From Lachnospiraceae bacterium (GTDB lineage Bacteria > Bacillota > Clostridia > Lachnospirales > Lachnospiraceae): a stretch of DNA of 43,065 bases. The notes beneath the pieces were generated by a model. It saw only the letters and a list, made by a program, of their open reading frames with translations. It was not told the DNA's origin and did not search any database. Position numbers and translations under genes: made by a program. Shown here piece after piece: positions 1 to 9,055 of the stretch. Positions within the stretch are counted from its first letter, which is position 1. Every line of letters begins with the position of its first letter. The stretch lies in contig VSNM01000048.1 of the NCBI GenBank assembly GCA_009774245.1, forward strand, positions 1 to 43,065, read 5' to 3'.

Positions 1-41
1 GCTGCTGCAAGAGTCGCAGCAAGAACTTTTTTGAGTTTCAT
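1..41 (-). CDS. 5' end of an exported protein gene (clipped by window edge)
   Basis: Only the first 13 codons are present, reading MKLKKVLAATLAA: two or three lysines and then a small hydrophobic run, typical of a signal peptide or lipoprotein signal. The ATG at 41-39 is preceded by AAGGAGGAA, a strong ribosome binding site, and TATAAT lies about 50 bp upstream. The identity of the mature protein cannot be told; solute-binding lipoproteins often start this way. Confidence 0.6.
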   Translation of the reverse strand, partial: MKLKKVLAATLAA

Positions 42-180
42 AGTTAATTCCTCCTTCTCTGAGTCTATATATGACCATTGCAATTATAGAGTAGTTTACT
101 TTTTTTAGCCACATTTTTAGCTTTATTTGGGGTTTCAGAGGGATTTTTGTGCACAATTGACAAAAAGGGCTGCACATAAA

Positions 181-208
181 AATGACTATGTGTTTCCACA
201 TAGCCATT
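181..208 (-). terminator. Rho-independent terminator after the GNAT gene
   Basis: On the minus strand AATGGCTATGTG pairs with CACATAGTCATT (one G-U) around a GAAA loop and is followed by a T-run. It closes the methyltransferase-GNAT pair. Confidence 0.8.
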
Positions 209-231
209 TGTGTTGTAATTTTATTAGTGCT

Positions 232-783
232 TCATTCAATACGATCTTTCATTTCATAAAAACGATATAGTTCCTCTTGCGCATCGTTCAAATCCTTATA
301 CATTTTCTTTGTGTTTAAGGCATACCCACACTTTTCAATCACTTTCCAGGAGGGTACATTTTCATTCCTCACAGTGGCGATGATTCGCTTTGCATGATAA
401 TGTTTGAGGAAATATTCGGTATAGGCTCTGACCGCTTCGGCGGCATAACCATTGTTTCTATACTGTGCCCCGATAAAATAGGTAATTCCTGTTTCCTGCA
501 GGTCTTCATAATAAGAACAGCCGACAGAACCAACGACCACAGCCTTGTCCTTTAACGTTATTGTATACGCCAGATAATCCCTGTCCGGATCATCTCTAAG
601 TGTGAACTCCTTCGCCTCGGTGATCCATTTCGCGATCCAACGGCCGCAGTCTTTGTCAAATCCACAGTCGTTTAAGGTTCCGTCCGCTGCCATTATGGCA
701 AAGGGTATCGCATCCTCTGTTTCTATATCCCTGATCAATAATCTCTGTGTTTCAATCTGCATAAATAACATCTCCCGTTTCAT
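232..783 (-). CDS. GNAT family N-acetyltransferase (RimJ/RimL-like)
   Basis: 183 aa, full length for the ribosomal-protein-acetyltransferase-like branch of GNATs, which move an acetyl group from acetyl-CoA to an amine. Seen: an N-terminal 'TQRLLIRDIETED' opening typical of this branch, 'GITYFIGAQYRNNGYAAEAV' as the acetyl-CoA pyrophosphate-binding loop region, and a C-terminal 'NVPSWKVIEKCGY' typical of the last conserved motif. Its ATG overlaps the stop of the upstream methyltransferase (TAATG), so translation is probably coupled. Substrate unknown. Confidence 0.85.
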   Translation of the reverse strand: MKREMLFMQIETQRLLIRDIETEDAIPFAIMAADGTLNDCGFDKDCGRWIAKWITEAKEFTLRDDPDRDYLAYTITLKDKAVVVGSVGCSYYEDLQETGITYFIGAQYRNNGYAAEAVRAYTEYFLKHYHAKRIIATVRNENVPSWKVIEKCGYALNTKKMYKDLNDAQEELYRFYEMKDRIE

Positions 784-1712
784 TATAGTTCGCCCTGGGC
801 AAACAGGTTATCCTTTCCCATTCCGCATACGAATGGATTCGAGTCATATAAATGGCAAAACTCCAAAAAGTCAGAACGCTGTTTTGAATCCTTCATAATC
901 TTTACAAGCAGTTCCCTCGGAAGCGTTCTTGCATACGCACCGGGGCCTGCCAGTTTCACATTTTTTACACCGTAATGCTTCAATATGTCCTCCAATTCGT
1001 CCGGCATAAACGTGTATGTGATGCACCACGGTGTACCCCCATTTTCATATTCGGCAATCTCACTGTCCCCTCCTATAAGCCCGTCCTTGTAAAGCTTTAT
1101 AGAGGCATCTTTACTGAAATGATATGTTTCAATTGCATTTTCCTTATTGCCAATGCACCATTGTACAAACGGATCATCACTGGTTTCATCTAATATGAAC
1201 TGGCATTTTTGTATTGGATTTGCCAGATACGGAAGAGAACCCAGGCGGCTCGATACACTGACCATAATTCGTTTGCGGCATATGCGCACGAGCTCACCGA
1301 TCACTTTATTCTGATTGGGATACGTATACGAAATAGGGGCATCGAAAGAAATCACCATATCAAAAGATTTATCACTGAAATCCTTCAAATCCTCCAATGC
1401 GCCGTTCACAAAGGTTATTTTGTCAAGAACGCCTGCCTGTGCCGCTAATTCCTTTGCCTTATCGATCATGGGCTGCGATATGTCAAAATGTGTAACCGCA
1501 CAGCCCTTCTTCGCGAGGAGAACGGAAAATCGCCCACATCCCGCACCGCCGTCAAACACCGTCTCTATTCCATCCAGATGGGAGAGCAGTTCCTTTTCCA
1601 GATGACTCTTTTGGATAATGTCATCAATAAAGGTTTCCTCGCGGCGGCTTTCCAATTCACCCTTGTCCGGCATATTCCACATACGTTCTGATATTTTTCT
1701 GCTGTAATCCAT
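783..1712 (-). CDS. SAM-dependent class I methyltransferase
   Basis: 309 aa. Residues about 50-75 carry 'VFDGGAGCGRFSVLLAKKG', the glycine-rich SAM-binding motif I, followed by 'HFDISQPMI' (acidic residue of motif II) and 'SFDMVISFDAPISY' (motif IV position). This is the Methyltransf_11/25 type fold. The C-terminal ~120 residues have no motif I can name and may bind the substrate. The stop overlaps the start of the downstream GNAT, suggesting a two-gene operon for modification of a small molecule or protein. Substrate unknown. Confidence 0.85.
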   Translation of the reverse strand: MDYSRKISERMWNMPDKGELESRREETFIDDIIQKSHLEKELLSHLDGIETVFDGGAGCGRFSVLLAKKGCAVTHFDISQPMIDKAKELAAQAGVLDKITFVNGALEDLKDFSDKSFDMVISFDAPISYTYPNQNKVIGELVRICRKRIMVSVSSRLGSLPYLANPIQKCQFILDETSDDPFVQWCIGNKENAIETYHFSKDASIKLYKDGLIGGDSEIAEYENGGTPWCITYTFMPDELEDILKHYGVKNVKLAGPGAYARTLPRELLVKIMKDSKQRSDFLEFCHLYDSNPFVCGMGKDNLFAQGEL

Positions 1713-2224
1713 AAATCAGCCTCCCTTTCTGGTTATAATATACTCATACTGAACGGCCAGTCCTTTCGACCGCAGTATTATCGCTGCCTTGCCACCCAAT
1801 CACTGTATAGCAATCAAACGGTCATTTCCTTTGTAGTATAGCATAGCATATTTTGCCCTCGCCTTCCACCTCACGCTTCCTTATAAAAAAATGCGAGCTG
1901 ATACTATATTTAGCGCAGTTCCTTATTTCTCCTTCTAAAAATGCCAATATCATCGCGCTGCTTTTATCCAATATAAATTGCTTGTCGTCACAAACTGTTA
2001 TTTGAACAGTGATATTCCTAAAACAATTGCGCAGGACAGGCTTTCATGATATAATATTTTTTCAGGCAGAATGCTTATCCGATGTGATGAAAACGGAAAA
2101 CAGTATCTATATGACATTGTACGAATAAAAAGAAAAAAATAAATTTTTACAAATTACCTCATGAAATCAAAGGCACTATAATATAACTACAACGAAAATC
2201 GTTCAGTTAAGGAGGCGGGTTAAA
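1713..2224. other. Intergenic region between divergent genes
   Basis: No convincing gene. It holds a short palindromic repeat (1746-1778) that recurs at 42557-42590, and a plus-strand -10-like TATAAT near 2180 ahead of the hydrolase. The middle (1850-2120) is AT-rich with scattered stops in all frames. Confidence 0.5.
1746..1778. repeat. Short palindromic repeat, copy 1
   Basis: Contains CAGTCCTTTCGACCG between ATACTG and CAGTAT half-sites. A near copy with CAGTCTTTTCGACCG lies at 42557-42590. Both copies sit just upstream of a minus-strand start codon region (genes starting at 1712 and 42511). Confidence 0.5.
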
Positions 2225-3037
2225 TTGTTAGCTAAAACATACACAACTTCATCAGGCACGATTCACTACTGGATTCATGTCATTGATGCCGATGCCATAA
2301 CACTGGTTTTTCTGCCTGGCCTGACGGCAGACCACAGATTGTTTGGCAGACAGATCAGATACTTTAAAGACAAGTACAACGTCTTTGTGTGGGACGCGCC
2401 TGCACACGCGGCGTCGTGGCCATTTCGATTTGACTTTGATCTGATGGATAAAGCAAAATGGCTGAATGAAATCCTTGAACAGGAGAACATAACAAGACCT
2501 GTTATCATAGGGCAGTCCATGGGCGGATACGTCGGACAGGCGTATGCCCAGTTATATCCCGAACGTTTAAAAGGATTTGTTTCCATTGATTCAGCGCCAT
2601 TACAGAGAAAATATATAACGAAAATGGAAATCTGGTTATTAAAGCGAATGGAACCCGTTTACTTTTATTATCCCTGGAAATCCCTGTTAAAGGCTGGGAC
2701 AAATGGTGTCGCGGTATCGCAATACGGCAGAAAATTAATGCATAAAATTATGATGGTATATGATGGAGACCAAAAGCGGTATTCCCAAATTGCTGGTCAC
2801 GGCTTCAAAATTCTTGCCAATGCAATAGAAGCAGATCTACCATACGAAATCAGCTGTCCCGCACTACTCATCTGCGGTGAGAAAGATCACGCCGGTTCGT
2901 GCATCAGGTATAATAAAGCCTGGCACCGGAACACCAATATTCCATTAAAATGGATCAAAAATGCAGGCCATAATTCAAACACCGATCAGCCGGAAATTGT
3001 CAATCATCTGATCGAAGATCTGGTTAAGGAGCTGTAA
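2225..3037 (+). CDS. Alpha/beta hydrolase
   Basis: 270 aa with the usual hydrolase order: 'LVFLPGLTADHRLF' (oxyanion loop, near residue 28), 'VIIGQSMGGYVGQ' (nucleophile elbow G-Q-S-M-G, serine near residue 99), 'LLICGEKDHAG' (acid, near residue 221) and 'IKNAGHNSNTD' (catalytic His near residue 243). The start is TTG, chosen because AAGGAGGCGGG lies just upstream and no ATG fits. Probably an esterase, lipase or C-C hydrolase; substrate not evident. Confidence 0.88.
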   Translation: MLAKTYTTSSGTIHYWIHVIDADAITLVFLPGLTADHRLFGRQIRYFKDKYNVFVWDAPAHAASWPFRFDFDLMDKAKWLNEILEQENITRPVIIGQSMGGYVGQAYAQLYPERLKGFVSIDSAPLQRKYITKMEIWLLKRMEPVYFYYPWKSLLKAGTNGVAVSQYGRKLMHKIMMVYDGDQKRYSQIAGHGFKILANAIEADLPYEISCPALLICGEKDHAGSCIRYNKAWHRNTNIPLKWIKNAGHNSNTDQPEIVNHLIEDLVKEL

Positions 3038-3119
3038 ATCTTGTTACTGTTTACACAGGACTTAACATATACTGCTAAGTCCGTGAGAAAACGTTTAGGC
3101 AACAAAGGAGGAATTTACA

Positions 3120-3623
3120 ATGGGAATCGAACTGAGAAAAGCTGCTGTCACGGACGGCATGGATATCTACGAAATGCTGCAGGAGCTGCCCGCCGATGAG
3201 AACGGCTTCATCAACCGGGCTGCGGGCATGCGTTTTGACGAATACAAGGAATGGCTCAAGGACAAGGTACAAAACGCAGAGCAGACCGGCATTGTCGACG
3301 GATGGAAAGTGCCCGCGACCACCTTCTGGCTATATGAGGACGGCCGACCTGTCGGCTGCGGCAGTGTGCGCCATTTCCTGACAGACAAACTGTTGGAACA
3401 GGGTGGAAATATCGGATATTCCATACGCCCGTCAGACAGAAACAGAGGGCTTGGAAAAGTCCTTCTGTCCCTCTTAATCAATGAAAGCGGAAAAATGGGC
3501 ATAGACCGGCTTCTGCTCACAATCCAGAATGGAAACCTGCCATCACTTCATGTCGCACTGGCAAATGGCGGGAAAATCGAGAAAACGACAGAAGAGCGAA
3601 GTTACGTCTGGATAACACTATAA
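3120..3623 (+). CDS. GNAT family N-acetyltransferase
   Basis: 167 aa. 'IGYSIRPSDRNRGLGKVLLSLLI' (residues about 100-122) is the R-x-x-G-x-G/A acetyl-CoA-binding signature, followed by 'LLLTIQNGNLPSLHVALANGGK', the usual C-terminal motif with a conserved Asn. RBS AAAGGAGG lies upstream. The last 23 bp (3602-3624), ending in YVWITL and the stop, are repeated exactly at 18538-18560. The downstream flank is remnant DNA, so this gene sits at a recombination breakpoint. Confidence 0.88.
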   Translation: MGIELRKAAVTDGMDIYEMLQELPADENGFINRAAGMRFDEYKEWLKDKVQNAEQTGIVDGWKVPATTFWLYEDGRPVGCGSVRHFLTDKLLEQGGNIGYSIRPSDRNRGLGKVLLSLLINESGKMGIDRLLLTIQNGNLPSLHVALANGGKIEKTTEERSYVWITL

Positions 3624-3624
3624 G
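3602..3624 (+). repeat. Left copy of 23-bp direct repeat
   Basis: TTACGTCTGGATAACACTAT plus AAG, identical at 18538-18560. It covers the last codons and stop of the GNAT gene and bounds a 14.9-kb accessory block. No integrase gene lies inside, so an att-site reading is only one option; homologous recombination between GNAT 3' ends is another. Confidence 0.75.
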
Positions 3625-3634
3625 CATTGCAGTG

Positions 3635-3722
3635 TCGAAGCTCCGCATCATACCTTTTTCTCCGCGATCTGCCCCAGCGCCTCGTACGCCTTTGCTCCCA
3701 TGTCGTCAATGTCCTTTAAATG
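3635..3722 (-). pseudogene. Remnant of an AAA-ATPase-like/nuclease gene C-terminus
   Basis: The minus strand reads DIDDMGAKAYEALGQIAEKK, then a one-base slip before a YDAEL-like stretch. This matches what I remember of the C-terminal repeat of this ATPase family and also resembles 'QIEEKQYEAELISEGF' at the end of the intact neighbour. It begins 3 bases after that neighbour's stop and breaks off at the GNAT repeat. Likely the left-over end of a second copy. Confidence 0.6.
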
Positions 3723-3725
3723 CAT

Positions 3726-5426
3726 TCACCCGATCAGGCATGTCTTTCCCTGAAACGCAAACCCATACTTGCGTATCTGCCCCGGGGCAAAGCCCTCCGA
3801 GATCAGTTCCGCCTCGTACTGTTTTTCTTCGATCTGGGAATGGGCGTTTGCGAGCGTCTCCTTGAGCGTTTTTTCATCCTCGTAGGGATTTAGCACCTTA
3901 AATTCAAATATGAATGCTTTTCCACCCTTGTCAAACGGCTTTAGCATCACGTCATAGCGGCCATAGCCGCTCTCACGGTTTGACTGTATTTTGTATGTGT
4001 CCGCCAGATTGACCACCATGCCGAGCACAAATCCATGATAAAACCGCTCCGGCTCTGTCTCCTCGGAGGGTTTGTTTCCACTGTCAAAGAAACTGAATGT
4101 ATTCAGCGCCACCTTGTTCATAAACGCATTCATCATTCGTACATTGTCATTGAGCATCGCCTTGATAAACTCGTTGTACACGATCCTGACGCTGCCCTTG
4201 AACCAGCCTTTGACCATGTTCTCAAACATCCCCAATGTTTCCATGTTTGTAATCGTGAGTGTGTACGTCTTTGTTTTCCGGATACCGATATATTCCAGAT
4301 TTACGATCTTCAAATACCCTGCTGCCAATAGCAGGCTCCATACAGCGTTGTCGTCATCGTCCAGTTGGTCGTACACGATCTGCTCGTCGAGCTCTGTCAC
4401 GAAGCTTTTTCCCTGTAAAAGAGCCTCCATAGTCTGTTTCAGTTCGGCGTTTCCTGTCCGAATCAGCGAATTGACAAGTCCGTTGCCGCTCGTATTCGCC
4501 CAGTACGCATCATATTTTCCCTTTTTGGCGATAAACGAGGAGATTGACCATGGATTGTATATATCCGTGTATTCGCCAAAGGTAAAACCGTCATACCACC
4601 GCTTCACTTCCTGTTTTTCCGCACCCAGCCCCATATCGTCAAGCGCCTGAAAGACTTCCTCCTCTGTGAATCCAAACGCTGTCGCGTACTCGTCTGATGT
4701 CGTTGTGATGACATTGAGATTGTTTAAGTCTGAAAATATACTTTCCTTTGATATTCTTGTGATTCCAGTAATCATGCCTCGGTAAAGATACGGATTGGTT
4801 TTAAATGTACTGTTGAAAAATTCCCTGAAAAATTCCACAGCCTGATCCCAATAACCATTGAGCCACGCCTCATGCATCGGTGTATCATACTCGTCAAGAA
4901 TGATAATGACATCCTTTTTATAAAGACGCTGCATAAAATTTGCCATCGAATGAACTGCATCTGCTGCGAGTTCCCCAGTCATTCCAATTTTAATGTTGTC
5001 ATAGTATTTGCGCTCATTGTCACTCAGCAAATCTCCCATCATCAGGCATCTATTCTCTTCGTACAAATCCGCGATCACTTTCGTGAGCTTAAACTCCATC
5101 TCTTTATACGTTGATGCCTTAACATTCGCGAAGGACAAAAATATTACCGGAAAAGTCCCCTGTAATTGTCTATACTTTTCCTCCTCCCAAATGGAAAGTC
5201 CCTCAAACAAATCGCTTCTTTCTGCATATCGAATCGAGAAAAAGCATTCAAGCATGCTCATATTGAGCGTCTTTCCAAACCGGCGCGGACGCGTAATGAG
5301 CGTAACTTCCGAACCTGTGTTCCACCATTCCCTGATAAAATCTGTCTTATCAATGTAAAACCGCTCCTGTTCGATCAACCTGTCAAACCTTTGTATACCT
5401 ATGTTTACCAATGTTTTACTATCCAT
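3726..5426 (-). CDS. AAA-ATPase-like protein with C-terminal PD-(D/E)XK nuclease-like domain
   Basis: 566 aa, normal for this two-domain family (AAA-ATPase_like plus PDDEXK_9, often labelled DUF1703). N-terminal 'FYIDKTDFIREWWN' and 'ITRPRRFGKTLNMSML' (P-loop with RRFGKT) are hallmarks; 'VIIILDEYDTPMHEAW' is the Walker B region. Near the C-terminus 'GRYDVML' and 'AFIFEFKV' supply the D and ExK of a nuclease-like fold. The ATG at 5426 has CGGAGGGAATGGC ahead of it, better than the upstream in-frame ATG at 5444. The family is expanded in gut Clostridia and Bacteroidetes; its role is not established. Confidence 0.9.
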   Translation of the reverse strand: MDSKTLVNIGIQRFDRLIEQERFYIDKTDFIREWWNTGSEVTLITRPRRFGKTLNMSMLECFFSIRYAERSDLFEGLSIWEEEKYRQLQGTFPVIFLSFANVKASTYKEMEFKLTKVIADLYEENRCLMMGDLLSDNERKYYDNIKIGMTGELAADAVHSMANFMQRLYKKDVIIILDEYDTPMHEAWLNGYWDQAVEFFREFFNSTFKTNPYLYRGMITGITRISKESIFSDLNNLNVITTTSDEYATAFGFTEEEVFQALDDMGLGAEKQEVKRWYDGFTFGEYTDIYNPWSISSFIAKKGKYDAYWANTSGNGLVNSLIRTGNAELKQTMEALLQGKSFVTELDEQIVYDQLDDDDNAVWSLLLAAGYLKIVNLEYIGIRKTKTYTLTITNMETLGMFENMVKGWFKGSVRIVYNEFIKAMLNDNVRMMNAFMNKVALNTFSFFDSGNKPSEETEPERFYHGFVLGMVVNLADTYKIQSNRESGYGRYDVMLKPFDKGGKAFIFEFKVLNPYEDEKTLKETLANAHSQIEEKQYEAELISEGFAPGQIRKYGFAFQGKTCLIG

Positions 5427-5486
5427 GCCATTCCCTCCGTTCACCTATGATATTATCACAGAAACCACTATCTTTCCTTTTGATAA

Positions 5487-5693
5487 TTATTGATATTTTA
5501 GTATAAATTCATCAGGGGAAATCGCAGGAACCCTTGATATGGAAAAATCTTTTATGTTTCTTGTTGTGATATAATCTGCCGAAACCGCAACAGCGCATTC
5601 TTCCTGAAGGCAGTCTTCAAAATCGTGAAAAACCTCATTGTCCAAAGCGGAACATATTTTAAAGGAATCAATTGTATCAATCAATACACGCAT
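5487..5693 (-). pseudogene. Internally deleted PIN-domain protein
   Basis: 68 aa: starts MRVLIDT, the first beta strand and catalytic Asp of PIN toxins, and then jumps to 'DFEDCLQEECAVAVSADYITTRNIKDFS', the last acidic motif and C-terminal strand. A PIN domain is normally about 130-140 aa, so some 65-75 residues in the middle, including one or two acidic residues, are gone. The frame stays open, so it may still be translated (RBS GAGAGGAG), but a nuclease is unlikely. No antitoxin gene is next to it. Confidence 0.7.
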
Positions 5694-5858
5694 ATTTCTC
5701 CTCTCTGGCTTTTGCCAATTCGGCTTTATAATCAATCTCTACATTGCTCCGTTTTCGAAAACGCTGTAAACGTCTTGCCCCCATTCTCGATATTTCCCGT
5801 ATCAAAACAAAGCACATTTTCAAATATATGTTCACCTACAGTATATCACAAAAAACAA

Positions 5859-5885
5859 AAAAGTATAGAGATTTTCTATACTTTT
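5859..5885. terminator. Bidirectional hairpin terminator
   Basis: AAAAGTATAGA pairs with TCTATACTTTT around a 5-base loop, giving A/T tracts on both sides so that it can work on either strand. Confidence 0.7.
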
Positions 5886-6134
5886 AAAAGATTTCTCTGT
5901 GTGAGTCCTCTGTGTGGGATTGTGTATGAGAAAAACAGGGGAAATTCTATCTCCCCTTGTTACAAATGTCTGACATTTTAAATGAAGTTTCATACAATTA
6001 AAGATACCAACCGACAACCCACGCTTACAAATATGCCTGCCATTAAGAAACACTTAAAAAGAAACGCCAATAACCCGAAAACACAACTTTCAATTTGTCA
6101 TCGCTTTTTCAAAATCTTATTGTTGAATGAAACA

Positions 6135-6167
6135 AAAAAGCATCCCTTAAACCAAAGGATACTTTTT
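6135..6167. terminator. Hairpin terminator after the three-gene set
   Basis: AAAAAGCATCC faces GGATACTTTTT with one mismatch. On the minus strand it lies about 130 bp after the stop of the gene at 6301. Confidence 0.65.
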
Positions 6168-6300
6168 CTGTAAACTTTCATTATTTAATTCAAAAAATAA
6201 GACACTTTTATTGCACTATTAAATTGACTAATCCCTTATCAAACAAACTACTATCTGAATATATAGGATTATTCTTTTTATGATATCATTCTGTATATTG

Positions 6301-7098
6301 CTACAGTGGCTCTATTGATGTTCCCTTCGTTTTCCCAAAAAGCACTTTGCAGAAATCATGTATACCTTGATTTTCATTGTTCAGAACAGACATAAACAGA
6401 GATTTTACATTGATTTCCCCTCCGCTTTTCTCATATTCTGCCAGATAGCATGACCGGAACTCCCGATAGGCTTTTCGGATATAGCTGCCTGCCTGATTGA
6501 CATCATAAGTATAATACAAATCATCTAACTCCTTATTATTCAATCTTTCGTTGAACCTTTCAGGATTATATCGGCCTTTGGCACAGCCCACATCCCATTC
6601 GACCAGCTCTTCGTAAGCCTGATCCAGCTTTTCCAGTTCTTCTTCCAGTGTCAGCAAACGAATGCCATCAGTCGCTTTATTATCATATACATATAACTCC
6701 CTTGTTCCATTCTGATACCCCTGTACGATTTGCTGATGCAGAACAGAATACGCGTGCATTGTCGATGCCATAGAATCTTCAAATCCATAATAACCCTGAC
6801 TGTGCTCAACATTACCAATATAGTCTGCTACTTCGCGCTGCAATTCCCGATAGTAATAGGAATTAAGATATTCTATGCTACAGCGTGTAGATTTTGATAT
6901 CATATTACTAATTTTCTTCTGATGATCCATATTTGAAATAATATCCACTGCATGTAAATCATGTATCTGGACTGTATCCCGATTTTCGCGGATAGTTTTA
7001 TCTGAACTGTCCGCAGAACACTGCACACTTCCCCGATTTCGTGGTTTCAGCTCACTGGACATATAGACATCTATAGTGCGATTTCCTACCCTGATCAT
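6301..7098 (-). CDS. Hypothetical protein, third gene of the set
   Basis: 265 aa from the ATG at 7098 (MIRVGNRTIDVYMS), which has a strong AAGGAGGAG upstream. A longer open frame starting at 7221 would overlap the previous gene and has no RBS. No signal peptide or membrane segment; largely helical and charged, with 'LEEELEKLDQAYEELVEWDVG' suggesting a coiled coil. It follows the 330-aa gene by 46 bp and is probably cotranscribed. I do not recognise the family. The Arg/Lys/Asp-rich N-terminal 50 residues look disordered. Confidence 0.7.
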   Translation of the reverse strand: MIRVGNRTIDVYMSSELKPRNRGSVQCSADSSDKTIRENRDTVQIHDLHAVDIISNMDHQKKISNMISKSTRCSIEYLNSYYYRELQREVADYIGNVEHSQGYYGFEDSMASTMHAYSVLHQQIVQGYQNGTRELYVYDNKATDGIRLLTLEEELEKLDQAYEELVEWDVGCAKGRYNPERFNERLNNKELDDLYYTYDVNQAGSYIRKAYREFRSCYLAEYEKSGGEINVKSLFMSVLNNENQGIHDFCKVLFGKTKGTSIEPL

Positions 7099-7144
7099 CA
7101 GTCGTCTCCTCCTTTTCGTTTCCACCTTTCTGTTTCTGGTTTTT

Positions 7145-8137
7145 TTATGCCATCTGGTCAAATCTGTTGTGCATAATGTCTGCATTGGAAAGATCCTGCA
7201 GCATTCCGTCCTTATAGCCAATACTCAGATTCAAGTCCGGAATACGGTAAAATCCCTCTGCCAGAAGTTTTTTGATATTTTCCTCAAAAACGTTATAGGC
7301 AGTCCCTTTAAACTGAGCAGGTACTGCATCGGAAGTCTTTAATGCCTCCCTGTATACATCCAGAATATTTTCACCCCTGCCATTCACAAGTCCGGATTCT
7401 GTCTGCCTGTATTGTCGTGGATCTTGTCCTGTCACGCTCACAAAACTGTTCAGGGTGTGATATTTCACCTTTGCATTATCAGATATGGATGCTCTGTTAC
7501 TGTGCATGATATGGTAAAAAAGTTCACGCGCGTTATTATCCTTATTTAACAGCTTTTCAAGCATTGCTGTCAGTCCTGCATCATCAACCCCCGATACTTT
7601 GAGGGAATAATTATAAGGATCAATTGAGAAAGTCATGTTGTATTTACTCAGCATGGCACTGTCAATCCCCGCATTTCCAAAAATATTGCACAGCTGCATG
7701 TTGATTGTCTTTCGGTTGTACTCATGTGCCTGTTTCTCCGTTACATCACGTACTTCACCTTTTAAATGGGGATCGTAGAAACTTGCTCCCCCACTCAAAC
7801 ACCCAAATAGCGTCATTTGCAGTTCATTATCATGCATGGCAATTACTTCCTGCTCACTGAACTGCTTATAGTAAGCTGTATGATAATATTTTTCATGAAG
7901 TGCATTGTACACCTGATCTACCGTCGTATACTTCGCCCGATTCTTTACACCCATAGCATAATATATATCTTCCAGCTTCTCACATGCTTTATACATATCA
8001 CTTTCCGGATCATGGTTGTTGCTCTTCACTTGATCCTTTACAACTTTCAGTTCTTCCTTCCATGCAGGTGTTTTCGGCGTATCCGGTGTGTAAAGATAAG
8101 GAATATTATAATAATTGTAATATGCAGTATCCCTCAT
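7145..8137 (-). CDS. DUF4885-like protein (tentative)
   Basis: 330 aa, cytoplasmic by composition, N-terminus rich in Tyr. The stretch 'MTFSIDPYNYSLKVSGVDD' followed by 'LEKLLNKDNNARELFYHI' resembles, from memory, the core of DUF4885 proteins of Firmicutes, whose function is not known. RBS AAGGGGG lies 5 bases before the ATG and overlaps the stop of the secreted-protein gene, so the two are almost certainly one transcript. No catalytic motif is seen. Confidence 0.65.
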   Translation of the reverse strand: MRDTAYYNYYNIPYLYTPDTPKTPAWKEELKVVKDQVKSNNHDPESDMYKACEKLEDIYYAMGVKNRAKYTTVDQVYNALHEKYYHTAYYKQFSEQEVIAMHDNELQMTLFGCLSGGASFYDPHLKGEVRDVTEKQAHEYNRKTINMQLCNIFGNAGIDSAMLSKYNMTFSIDPYNYSLKVSGVDDAGLTAMLEKLLNKDNNARELFYHIMHSNRASISDNAKVKYHTLNSFVSVTGQDPRQYRQTESGLVNGRGENILDVYREALKTSDAVPAQFKGTAYNVFEENIKKLLAEGFYRIPDLNLSIGYKDGMLQDLSNADIMHNRFDQMA

Positions 8138-8146
8138 GTTTCCCCC

Positions 8147-9055
8147 TTAATTTGTGAAAATACGATAACCTGTATCCTTTAAATCATACTGATATCGAAT
8201 ATTTAACTTCACACTTCTCATCGTGGATTTTGCAGTTGCCATAGCGTTATATTTAAACTTCCATATTTGTTTAACATTTATGTTATCTGATAAACTAATA
8301 TTATAAGATCCTCTGGTTGCACTTGATACTGTTGAAGTATACCATTTCGATGGTCTTGCTGGCTGAAGCATGTGATGCACATTTCCCTGACTAGGTGACT
8401 GTGTACTCGATGTGGTGATACTGGTCACTATAGCATTCTTTGGAAATTGACTACTATCCGATAAATCTATGGATATAACTGAGGAATCTCTTCCAGAACT
8501 GCTGAAAGGTGAATTACCTGCATTCGAAGCTGTTCCAGACATCTCAACTGTACGTGACCCTGTTCTGATACGATCTGATGAAGAAAGACTGAAATACATA
8601 TCACCTGTATAATAATCTCCCCTATTCACCACCAGATAATATGTACTATTAGTTGATGTTGTATTATCTATATTTACATACAGACATGGGGTAAGACCTG
8701 TTGTATTTATTAAGTTATCTGGATTCTTTACTGGAATCCCTAATGAACTTCCCGATGCATTTCTCAATCCTACTTCCATTCCTGTATAGGCTGTATCAGA
8801 AGAAACTCTTACATAAATCTTTTCCCCTGCCGCTACCGTGAACCGAAACCATGACTGCTGTTCACCGCTATACAATATGGCTGTATCGTTTATGGAACTC
8901 CACGTTCCAAAATTATAAGCCGAACCCATTGTCGTGTTTCCGGTAATAGCAGATGCTGCTTGTACAGTTTTCAGATTATTTCCCATACTCAGTGTTAATG
9001 TCAATACCATTGCTACTGCTAAAAGACTACAAATTAATCTCCTTATTCTTTTCAT
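8147..9055 (-). CDS. Secreted beta-rich protein with signal peptide
   Basis: 302 aa from ATG 9055 (RBS AAGAAGGAAT). 'MKRIRRLICSLLAVAMVLTL' and cleavage after TVQA-A form a classic signal peptide. Residues about 35-155 ('SWFRFTVAAGEKIYVRVSS', 'TYYLVVNRGDYYTGDMYFSLS') look like a pre-peptidase C-terminal (PPC)-type beta sandwich. The rest is Ser/Thr-rich and ends in a beta strand 'SVKLNIRYQYDLKDTGYRIF'. No anchor motif, so probably released or cell-wall associated. First gene of a three-gene set behind a candidate sigma-D-type promoter at 9381-9407. Confidence 0.75.
   Translation of the reverse strand: MKRIRRLICSLLAVAMVLTLTLSMGNNLKTVQAASAITGNTTMGSAYNFGTWSSINDTAILYSGEQQSWFRFTVAAGEKIYVRVSSDTAYTGMEVGLRNASGSSLGIPVKNPDNLINTTGLTPCLYVNIDNTTSTNSTYYLVVNRGDYYTGDMYFSLSSSDRIRTGSRTVEMSGTASNAGNSPFSSSGRDSSVISIDLSDSSQFPKNAIVTSITTSSTQSPSQGNVHHMLQPARPSKWYTSTVSSATRGSYNISLSDNINVKQIWKFKYNAMATAKSTMRSVKLNIRYQYDLKDTGYRIFTN

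Larger units (their letters stand above)
5694..6300. other. Intergenic region with two terminators
   Basis: AT-rich, no supported gene. It contains hairpins at 5859-5885 and 6135-6167. The stretch 5900-6130 shows nothing recognisable; a short open frame on the plus strand there lacks an RBS. Confidence 0.5.

Noticed and set aside
7099..7221. N-terminal extension of the 265-aa gene
   Set aside because: Overlaps the previous gene and lacks an RBS; ATG 7098 has AAGGAGGAG.
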